Part shown: positions 1 through 5,145 of the stretch, piece after piece
Position numbering within the stretch: position 1 is the first letter of the stretch
How the letters are laid out: each line of letters starts with the position of its first letter
Origin: Planctomycetota bacterium
GTDB lineage: Bacteria > Planctomycetota > Brocadiia > SM23-32
DNA: 7,837 nucleotides
Assembly: GCA_018400625.1 (NCBI GenBank)
Contig: JAGYMJ010000127.1
Location: forward strand, 1-7,837
Direction of reading: 5' to 3'
The notes under the pieces: generated by a model
The model's database searches: none
The model's input: only the letters and a program-made list of their open reading frames with translations
Told to the model about the DNA's origin: nothing
Translations under genes and position numbers: made by a program

Positions 1-1
1 T

Positions 2-1069
2 CTGCGAGAACGCGCGAACAGGATCAAAGTCGAGCGCGATTTAATCATGCCGGGCACCTCCCCCGGCGGCATGTCGGCCCCGGCCCAAGAAACTGTTCAC
101 CGGTGTGCGGAACGCATCATCGCCGCTCGCGCCGCCGATCAACCGGTCATCATGGCTTTTGGCGCCCATACCATCAAGAACGGACTCGGACCCGTCCTGG
201 TCGATATGATGGAAAGAGGGATTCTGACACATTTAGCGACCAACGGGGCCGGGGTCATCCATGACTGGGAACTGGCCTGGCTGGGCCAAACCAGCGAGCA
301 TGTCGAGAAAAACATGGAGGAAGGGCGATTCGGCGTTTGGTCTGAAACGGGCTATTACATCAATCTGGCTGTTCTTATCGGCGCTTATGAGGGGCTGGGC
401 TACGGGGAGAGCGTGGGGAAGATGATAGCGGACAACGGCGTCAATATTCCCACGGCCGCTGATCTCAAAAATCATCTGGCCAGTATCGAGAGCCATGAGG
501 CATTGCCCAAAAATATCGGCGCCGCGGCTGACCTCCTGGAAGTCAAACAGGATCAGGCCCTGCCCGACGGCCGACTGGACATTCCGCACCCCTACGCACG
601 TTACAGTGCTCAGGCGGCCGCTTACAGGCTGGGAGTGCCTTTCACCGCACATCCGATGATAGGCCATGATATAATCTATATCCATCCGCTCAATCATGGC
701 GGGGCCGTGGGACGGACGGCGATGAATGATTTTCTGTGTTTTGCTCAAAGCGTAAGTTCCCTGGACGGCGGGGTCTATCTTTCCATCGGCTCGGCGGTAA
801 TGTCACCGATGATCTTCGAAAAATCGATGTCGATGGCCCAAAATATCGCCTTGCAAAGCGGCCGCCGGATGGAAAACCATTGTATAACCGTCGTGGACTT
901 GCAGGAGTCTTCATGGGACTGGAGCAAGGGCGAACCGCCGCAGGATCATCCTGATTATTACCTGCGTTTTTGCAAAACTTTCAGCCGGATGGGCGGCGAG
1001 CTGCGTTACGCATGCGCCGACAACAGAAATTTTCTATTGAAACTTGGCGAGCTGCTGAAGGATCTGTAA
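2..1069 (+). CDS. Deoxyhypusine synthase-like protein of unknown function, 5' end outside the window
   Basis: The frame is open to the left edge (first complete codon at 2) and ends at TAA 1067-1069, giving at least 355 residues. An ATG lies at 47 and another at 71, but neither has a Shine-Dalgarno sequence, and the 15 preceding codons look like protein (ending VERDLI before the first Met). I therefore treat the gene as truncated by the window. The segments ILTHLATNGAGVIHDWEL, YARYSAQAAAYRLGVPF and VYLSIGSAVMSPMIFEKS fall in the same order as the Rossmann-like blocks of deoxyhypusine synthase (NAD and spermidine site). In the true enzyme the third block carries the catalytic lysine (VVKHH). 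Here the aligned position is Ser253 counted from the ATG at 47, so hypusine formation is unlikely. From memory, similar uncharacterised proteins occur in many bacteria. No signal peptide or membrane segment is visible. The gene converges on the methyltransferase gene. Family resemblance is moderately sure; function is unknown. Confidence 0.72.
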   Translation: MRERANRIKVERDLIMPGTSPGGMSAPAQETVHRCAERIIAARAADQPVIMAFGAHTIKNGLGPVLVDMMERGILTHLATNGAGVIHDWELAWLGQTSEHVEKNMEEGRFGVWSETGYYINLAVLIGAYEGLGYGESVGKMIADNGVNIPTAADLKNHLASIESHEALPKNIGAAADLLEVKQDQALPDGRLDIPHPYARYSAQAAAYRLGVPFTAHPMIGHDIIYIHPLNHGGAVGRTAMNDFLCFAQSVSSLDGGVYLSIGSAVMSPMIFEKSMSMAQNIALQSGRRMENHCITVVDLQESSWDWSKGEPPQDHPDYYLRFCKTFSRMGGELRYACADNRNFLLKLGELLKDL

Positions 1070-1094
1070 AAAAGTCCGCTTTTTCGAAAAAAGC
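1069..1094. terminator. Weak AT-rich bidirectional terminator between convergent genes
   Basis: Two overlapping inverted repeats sit just after the stop of the left gene. One is AAAAAG-TCCG-CTTTTT (1069-1084) and the other is GCTTTT-TCGAA-AAAAGC (1078-1094, with one unpaired A). On the minus strand the second hairpin is followed by GGAC and then six T. On the plus strand there is no downstream T-run. The stems contain almost no GC pairs, so efficiency is doubtful. The position, in a 46-nt gap between convergent genes, fits a terminator mainly serving the minus-strand operon. Confidence 0.4.
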
Positions 1095-1115
1095 TTGGCA
1101 AAAACTTTAACGTGG

Positions 1116-1727
1116 TTATTTCGGCCGGGCGTCAACTTTCCTTTGGAATTTCATGAGGAAAAAATCGGGCTCATCGATGACATCCAGCGCTTTAAACCCG
1201 TTTGCCAGTATCACAGGAAGCATCTTCCCCGGCTCCGGCAAAACATCCGCCTGGACAACCTCATGGGCGGTTCGGTGGATATTGTTCACGAATTCGCGAC
1301 CGGTGGGATGGGCGATGACAAAAACAGCGTTTGGCTTCATGATCCGATGAATTTCACGTAAGGCTGCAGGCTTGTCCTCGAAATGCGGATAGCAGGAATT
1401 GGCGATGACACGATCAAATATTTCATCGGGATACCCGGTATCGTGAATATCCTTGACTTCGGGTATCACATTCGGCGGATACCCGTTCGCCACAAGCTTC
1501 TCTATCATCTTTTCTGCATAATCAATCGCATATATTCGCTCTTCTCCGTGCAGCATTGCATTTATATAAGGCAGAAGAACGCCGGTTCCGGTACCGACGT
1601 CCAATATGGTCTGGCCTGATCGGATTTCAGCCGCGTTGACAACCCCCCGAAAGCTCTCTTCTGTTTCCCGGCGATCATTATCCCATCTTTCGGCGGCATG
1701 ATTAAAGAATTCATTCCTGTTTTTCAT
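1116..1727 (-). CDS. Class I SAM-dependent methyltransferase (UbiE/methyltransferase-11 type)
   Basis: The product is a 203-residue soluble Rossmann-fold methyltransferase. Motif I is DVGTGTG (43-49), which binds S-adenosylmethionine. An acidic residue ends strand 2 (D69 in YAIDYAEKM) and contacts the ribose. A FDRVIANSCYPHF segment and a following LREIHRIMKP helix match the usual motif IV and post-motif regions. The N-terminal FFNHAAERWD is typical of the small UbiE-like group. The ATG at 1727 lies inside the last codons of the permease gene (17-nt overlap). It is preceded by a good ribosome site, AGAGGA about 6 nt upstream, so translational coupling is likely and the gene is the last member of the metal-transport operon. 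The substrate cannot be told from sequence: small molecule, quinone, cofactor or metalloid are all possible. The fold call is firm and the role is open. Confidence 0.9.
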   Translation of the reverse strand: MKNRNEFFNHAAERWDNDRRETEESFRGVVNAAEIRSGQTILDVGTGTGVLLPYINAMLHGEERIYAIDYAEKMIEKLVANGYPPNVIPEVKDIHDTGYPDEIFDRVIANSCYPHFEDKPAALREIHRIMKPNAVFVIAHPTGREFVNNIHRTAHEVVQADVLPEPGKMLPVILANGFKALDVIDEPDFFLMKFQRKVDARPK

Positions 1728-2541
1728 TCAGTTTCCTCTTGGGTGAAAAAATAGCGGAGAGAGTAAAAATTAAACTGGAGACCAACACTATAGAAGCCCC
1801 GGCCGGCACGTTAAAGAGCGAGGCGGCAAGAATTCCCAGCCAGCCCGAAACCACGGCAAACAGCACGGAAAGCCCGTACATTTTTTTCAAGCTGAAGGTG
1901 ATCTGATAAGCGGACGCTGCGGGGTTGATTATAAAGGCAAAAACCAGCAGCCCACCCACCGATTTCAAGGTCGTGCTGACCGTTGCACCGGTCAGGAAGA
2001 GGAGAAGGTAAAAAAACGGTGCCGCCGCAATTCCCGCCGCACGGGCCAGTTCCCTGTTGAAGATCACGGATTGAAGTTCTTTGTAAAATAAAATTGTTAT
2101 GAGTATGACGATTGCTGCGGTCAGGGCCAGAAGGCTCACATCGCCCGTGCTGACCGTCAGCACGCTGCCCCAGAGCAGGTTAAGCCCCTGACTTCTGCCC
2201 TCAGGGAGCATCCCCATGAACAGGAATGCCAGCCCGAGGGTGGAGGAGAAGAGTATCCCTATGGAAGTCTCGGGGTGCAGCTGGCCCCGATCGGAAATCG
2301 GCCCCAAAACGGCACATGCAATAAGACTGAAAAGAAAAGAGATTAACACGACCGGCTGTCCGATAAGAAGCGCCAGAAGTCCCCCTGCAAAAGCCGCATG
2401 GGAAACGGCCACTCCGATGAAGGAGATTTTCATCACAACAATCCAGGCCCCGACGACTCCGCAAGCAATTCCGGCAAGCAAACATGCTATAAGCGCGCGC
2501 TGGAGAAAACTGTACTGGAAAAGTTCCATTAATTCACTCAT
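1711..2541 (-). CDS. Metal ABC transporter permease, ABC-3 family (ZnuB/TroC-like)
   Basis: This 276-residue integral membrane protein would form the inner-membrane channel of a zinc/manganese/iron-class importer. Hydrophobic segments run through nearly the whole chain, about eight in all. Family hallmarks are SHAAFAGG near residue 50, close to the usual SHS/AxxG, and LKSVGGLLVFAFIINPAA in the C-terminal third, matching the conserved cytoplasmic coupling region of ABC-3 permeases. The frame is open further upstream to 2628, but I chose the ATG at 2541. It starts the family-like sequence MSELMELFQYSFLQRAL, has GGAGAGAG just upstream, and overlaps the ATPase stop as ATGAGTGA (8 nt). The upstream extension lies wholly within the ATPase gene. 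The charged tail (PKRKLNEKQE) is cytoplasmic. The family is certain; the transported metal is not determined. Confidence 0.94.
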   Translation of the reverse strand: MSELMELFQYSFLQRALIACLLAGIACGVVGAWIVVMKISFIGVAVSHAAFAGGLLALLIGQPVVLISFLFSLIACAVLGPISDRGQLHPETSIGILFSSTLGLAFLFMGMLPEGRSQGLNLLWGSVLTVSTGDVSLLALTAAIVILITILFYKELQSVIFNRELARAAGIAAAPFFYLLLFLTGATVSTTLKSVGGLLVFAFIINPAASAYQITFSLKKMYGLSVLFAVVSGWLGILAASLFNVPAGASIVLVSSLIFTLSAIFSPKRKLNEKQE

Positions 2542-3244
2542 TGACTCTCTCCAGAAATTCTGACTTCTTACCGTTGAAGATGACTTCGCCCTTCTGTATC
2601 CAGATAACCGTTCCGCAAACGTTTTCAATCATTTTCAGGTCATGAGAAACAATCAGCGTGGTGAGCTGCCAATCGTGATGAATCCTTTTGATGATCCCAA
2701 GAAGCTTTTCCCCCATTTCTTTGTCCAGCCATGCAAAAATTTCGTCGAGCAGCATGATGGACGGCTCTTTTATGAGCGCTCTGGCAATCAGCACGCGCTT
2801 CTTTTCGCCGCCCGAAAGCTGTCCGAAAGGCTTGTGTATCACGTGCGATATGCCGAACATTTCACTCAGCCCCTCCAGAAGCTTGCGTTCGGTACGTCCG
2901 GCAAAACGAAACAGCCCCATTTTCCCGTATCTTCCCATTAAAATAACTTCACGTGCGGATATGGGAAGACGCGGATCAATATCGAAATGTTGTGGTACGA
3001 AACCGATCGACTTTCTCAGCTTGATGCCTGAGTATCTGTTGAGTTCCCTGCCGCGTATAAATACGCTGCCGCCGGTCTGCACCGCCAGGCCGTTGACAGC
3101 GCAGAGTAAAGTGGTTTTCCCTGCACCGTTGGGGCCAAAAATCCCCACCAGACCACCTTTGCCGATGGTCAGTGAAAGCTCCCTGATGACGGTCTCGGTC
3201 AAATAGCCTACGGTCACATTTTTTAATTCAATTTCTGGCTTCAT
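2534..3244 (-). CDS. Metal ABC transporter ATP-binding protein (ZnuC/TroB-like)
   Basis: The product is a 236-residue ATPase that powers the neighbouring permease. Numbered from the ATG at 3244, all nucleotide-binding elements are present: Walker A GPNGAGKTT (37-45), Q-loop Q85 in FVPQHFDIDP, signature LSGGEKKR (143-150), Walker B IMLLDE (163-168), D-loop aspartate D174 and switch H201 in IVSHDL. The VPQ...P.....EVILMGRYG region is typical of the zinc/manganese group. After Walker B the sequence is IFAWLD instead of the common P-x-x-x-LD, a mild variation. GTG codons in frame at 3253 and 3274 could also start the protein, and no start has a strong ribosome site. The ATG is preferred because family similarity (IELKNVTVGY) begins right after it. 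The stop overlaps the permease start. The ATPase call is firm. Confidence 0.95.
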   Translation of the reverse strand: MKPEIELKNVTVGYLTETVIRELSLTIGKGGLVGIFGPNGAGKTTLLCAVNGLAVQTGGSVFIRGRELNRYSGIKLRKSIGFVPQHFDIDPRLPISAREVILMGRYGKMGLFRFAGRTERKLLEGLSEMFGISHVIHKPFGQLSGGEKKRVLIARALIKEPSIMLLDEIFAWLDKEMGEKLLGIIKRIHHDWQLTTLIVSHDLKMIENVCGTVIWIQKGEVIFNGKKSEFLERVNE

Positions 3245-3285
3245 TTTAACCACGGATTTTAGGAAACACAGCACTGAGCACGAGC
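3245..3285 (-). repeat. Short GTG-rich spacer in the operon, possible remnant of a degenerate intergenic repeat
   Basis: This 41-nt gap separates the metal-receptor stop from the ATPase ATG. Read on the minus strand it contains CTCAGTGCTGTG and CCGTGGTTAAA. That looks like the degenerate CTCTGTG...CCGTGGTTAA type of interspersed sequence seen between genes in many environmental bacteria. CTCAGTG also occurs at 7779-7785 in the other spacer of this window, and AACCACG occurs in both. The assignment rests on pattern recognition only. Confidence 0.35.
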
Positions 3286-4110
3286 CTACTCCAGGCTCTT
3301 TTCTATGAGTTCAAGATTAAGCAAGAGCGTTTCATAAAGGGTGTCGGCTCCGGTCAGCGCGCCCGGGAAGTTGGAAATGGCCACGTGCGGCACGCCCAAT
3401 TCCTCGGAGAAAACCTTGCCGGTATCAGCTCCCGCCTGCATATTGTCGATAACAATACGTGCTCCCTCCTCTTTCCCCACACCAATGATATTTGTGATGC
3501 CGGTCGGGGAGAGGTCCTCACGCCGTCCGTAAGTGGCCACTACATCAAAACCCGCATAATCCATGAAGCCACGCAGGTGGCTGTTACAGATAACTTTTAT
3601 TTCGCTGGTATTTAACTCGCGTGCCGTTTGCCGCACATCATCACCCATGTCTTCTATTTTTTTCCGTGCTTTCTTTAACTCTGCCGTTATAGATTGTTCA
3701 AGGCTGGGGAATCTGCTTATCAGTTCTTCAGCGACTTGATTGTACAAACTGGTCATACCCGGTTTTGTGAGCCAGCTTTCACGTATCTGTATAAGGGACG
3801 GGTTAAAAGCCGGGTTGCCGACCGAACGCCGGATGTCGGGCAGATAGGCCTCAAAGCCATGGGCAAGGAGCATGCCGCTCTCTTCGATCAGCCTGAGATG
3901 CTGCACCTTAACATCAAAATGCCCGGGGCATGAACCGGCGGGGACAAGTGTGGTAACTTTTACTTTTTCACCGGCAATATCCTCCGCTATGGACGAAAGA
4001 ACGCTGGTTGTGGTCATGAGATTCGGGGCGTCTTCCCCCTTACCGCGGAACCAAAGAAGGCCGATCCCGACCAGGATAATACTTGAAATAAGGTAATGTT
4101 TTTTTTTCAT
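3286..4110 (-). CDS. Metal ABC transporter substrate-binding protein (ZnuA/TroA cluster A-I family)
   Basis: The product is 274 residues, slightly short for the family. It is the extracytoplasmic receptor that captures a divalent metal for the downstream ATPase and permease. Residues 1-5 are basic and 6-21 hydrophobic, with no lipobox cysteine and no clear AXA site, so it may be exported with an uncleaved N-terminal anchor. The mature part opens with LMTTTSVLSSIAEDIAG and LVPAGSCPGHFDVK, the variant form of the usual GxDPHxYEP ligand motif, with H64 as first metal ligand. A long central helix rich in K and E (about 124-166) is the family backbone helix. A second ligand region is CNSHLRGFMDYAGF (H178), followed by TYGRREDLSP. 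C61 and C175 each sit three residues before the ligand histidines. No His-rich loop is present. The ATG lies 6 nt after the pseudopilin stop with a poor ribosome site, suggesting translational coupling. Metal identity (Zn, Mn or Fe) is unresolved. Confidence 0.92.
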   Translation of the reverse strand: MKKKHYLISSIILVGIGLLWFRGKGEDAPNLMTTTSVLSSIAEDIAGEKVKVTTLVPAGSCPGHFDVKVQHLRLIEESGMLLAHGFEAYLPDIRRSVGNPAFNPSLIQIRESWLTKPGMTSLYNQVAEELISRFPSLEQSITAELKKARKKIEDMGDDVRQTARELNTSEIKVICNSHLRGFMDYAGFDVVATYGRREDLSPTGITNIIGVGKEEGARIVIDNMQAGADTGKVFSEELGVPHVAISNFPGALTGADTLYETLLLNLELIEKSLE

Positions 4111-4116
4111 CTTTAT

Positions 4117-4890
4117 TTACATCGAATAAGAAGTATCCCAATACATACGCCAGTCGTCAGTAATCTCCAAATCTGAACCGTTGATCCCGTTACGGTCTCC
4201 GGTTCCGTCAGCGTTACTGTGAAATTCTTCGGGTTTTTTCCACCGAACACTACCGTCACCAAAGAGTATATTGCTTCCTCCGGAATGAATTCTTACAACA
4301 GCCCAGTAAGAGGTCGTACCCCCGAACAACACGCCGGAATCGGTTTGGTCGGCGCCGTTTGCATCTTGGTATGGTGGCCCGGCATTGCATCCGCCCTGAC
4401 CATCCGAATTCCGTCCCCAATCCAAAATGAGTATTTTTTGGCTGTTATTTGGAATTTGAGATTCATTTGTCCCTACAAAACCTTTTATTTCGGCTCCGGC
4501 TCCTGTGGGAAACCCTGACCCGATATTATACCCCTGCCCCATGTACCAATCTCCCTCGGGTATCGTGGCTCCATGCCGGGCCGGGCAGAGCGCGATGCTG
4601 TCCGCTGCATCTTCGCCAACCACATCCCATAGATTGGATTTCCACTGCGGATTATGTGGATATGTCCCGTTCTCGGCCATTTTGTACATTTCAAATGCCA
4701 GGCCCATCTGCCTGAAATTGCTCTTGCAAGCAGCTCCCCTGGCCTTTCCCCTGGCGCGGGCAAGGGCGGGCATAAGCATGGCCGCCAGGATACCAATGAC
4801 CGCGATTACTACAAGTAACTCTATTAACGTAAATGCTTCGTTAACATGGACAAAACGAAAGATTCTTTGCATTTGCTCTTTTCTATTCAC
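4117..4890 (-). CDS. Type IV pilin-like (pseudopilin) protein with N-methylation signal and H-X9-DG motif
   Basis: The product is 257 residues. The class III signal is [19 protein letters not shown] (19-37). Cleavage is expected between A19 and F20, with the invariant Glu at mature position +5 (E24). Glycine is the usual -1 residue; alanine here is an allowed variant. The hydrophobic helix continues as a lollipop-type pilin stalk, followed by a polar Gly/Asn-rich globular part. Near the C-terminus H202 and D212-G213 give an exact H-X9-DG motif, the hallmark of a prepilin-processing-associated family expanded in Planctomycetota, Verrucomicrobiota and Lentisphaerota. These proteins belong to type II secretion/type IV pilus-like systems, but their individual functions are mostly unknown. 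I chose the GTG at 4890 because AAAGGG lies 7 nt upstream; an ATG at 4872 is the alternative. It is the first gene of the minus-strand cluster, 6 nt before the metal receptor. Confidence 0.9.
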   Translation of the reverse strand: MNRKEQMQRIFRFVHVNEAFTLIELLVVIAVIGILAAMLMPALARARGKARGAACKSNFRQMGLAFEMYKMAENGTYPHNPQWKSNLWDVVGEDAADSIALCPARHGATIPEGDWYMGQGYNIGSGFPTGAGAEIKGFVGTNESQIPNNSQKILILDWGRNSDGQGGCNAGPPYQDANGADQTDSGVLFGGTTSYWAVVRIHSGGSNILFGDGSVRWKKPEEFHSNADGTGDRNGINGSDLEITDDWRMYWDTSYSM

Positions 4891-4903
4891 TTTATTACCC
4901 TTT
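4891..4903 (-). promoter_or_regulatory. Ribosome binding site that supports the GTG start of the pseudopilin
   Basis: On the minus strand AAAGGG (4898-4903) stands 7 nt before GTG 4888-4890. The competing ATG at 4872 has only a purine stretch (AAAAGAG) about 3 nt away, which is too close. The GTG start lengthens the pre-signal leader to 19 residues. Confidence 0.55.
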
Positions 4904-4921
4904 CTGATTCTCGCAAGCTTT

Positions 4922-4942
4922 TTATGGCTGCAAGCGCCATAA
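4922..4942. promoter_or_regulatory. Perfect 7-bp dyad in the leader of the pseudopilin/metal-uptake operon
   Basis: TTATGGC (4922-4928) and GCCATAA (4936-4942) are perfect inverted copies separated by 7 nt (TGCAAGC). The dyad lies about 31 nt upstream of the pseudopilin GTG. Neither strand has a T-run directly after the stem, so it does not look like an intrinsic terminator. It may be a repressor operator, for example for a metalloregulator of the uptake operon, or an mRNA leader hairpin. It matches no consensus that I recognise with certainty. Confidence 0.45.
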
Positions 4943-5003
4943 TAAAAAATAAAATATTAACGAAAATTCAAAAACGTGCTATCTATTTATATAAGTTGCT
5001 ACC

Positions 5004-5033
5004 ATTTTATCTTTTTTTTGTCCTTCCCGTCAA
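5004..5033 (-). promoter_or_regulatory. Candidate sigma-70-like promoter for the minus-strand operon
   Basis: On the minus strand TTGACG (5028-5033) is followed after 18 nt by TAAAAT (5004-5009); each hexamer is one mismatch from consensus. Transcription would begin near 4997 and leave a leader of about 105 nt containing the dyad at 4922-4942. Sequence match only. Confidence 0.45.
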
Positions 5034-5037
5034 ATGA

Positions 5038-5069
5038 ATGCCTACTTTTGGGGCATATTTTTATAATGC
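5038..5069. promoter_or_regulatory. Alternating ATGC/GCAT half-sites between the divergent promoters
   Basis: ATGCC (5038-5042) and GGCAT (5052-5056) form a dyad with a 9-nt gap. GCAT (5053-5056) and ATGC (5066-5069) form a second one with the same 9-nt gap. A perfect TATAAT (5062-5067) lies in the same stretch but has no acceptable -35 at 17 nt. The location just upstream of the plus-strand -35 box would suit a regulator binding site. The short half-sites could also be chance in AT-rich DNA. Confidence 0.3.
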
Positions 5070-5075
5070 GTTCTG

Positions 5076-5104
5076 TTGCAATATATATATTTTTCTGCTA
5101 TAGT
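5076..5104 (+). promoter_or_regulatory. Extended -10 sigma-70-like promoter for the antiporter gene
   Basis: TTGCAA (5076-5081) and TATAGT (5099-5104) are separated by exactly 17 nt, and TGC (5096-5098) supplies the extended -10 TGn element. The predicted start of transcription is about 5111, which gives a short leader of about 35 nt before the ATG at 5146. Confidence 0.65.
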
Positions 5105-5111
5105 ATCCAGC

Positions 5112-5140
5112 CCTGAAAACAGGATTAATGAGGACTTAAT
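5112..5140 (+). promoter_or_regulatory. Antiporter mRNA leader: two small hairpins and a distant ribosome site
   Basis: CCTG-AAAA-CAGG (5112-5123) would form a small hairpin at the very 5' end of the mRNA. Next, ATTAA (5124-5128) and TTAAT (5136-5140) flank the ribosome site GAGGA (5130-5134). GAGGA is 11 nt from the ATG, which is longer than usual, and a three-codon ATG-AGG-ACT-TAA reading frame starts at 5128. These could tune translation, but stems this short are only suggestive. Confidence 0.35.
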
Positions 5141-5145
5141 ACAAC

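Noticed and set aside
233..748. Open frame of 171 residues opposite the left gene
   Set aside because: Antisense shadow with no ribosome site and no recognisable domain.
2542..2628. N-terminal extension of the permease by 29 residues
   Set aside because: It lies wholly inside the ATPase gene, looks unlike an ABC-3 N-terminus, and the ATG at 2541 has a strong ribosome site.
2688..3206. Plus-strand open frame of 172 residues opposite the ATPase gene
   Set aside because: The ATPase motifs on the minus strand account for the sequence; the plus-strand product is serine/proline-rich shadow.
5062..5067. Perfect TATAAT as main promoter of the antiporter
   Set aside because: No acceptable -35 hexamer lies 16-18 nt upstream; the TTGCAA/TGC-TATAGT pair further down is much better.
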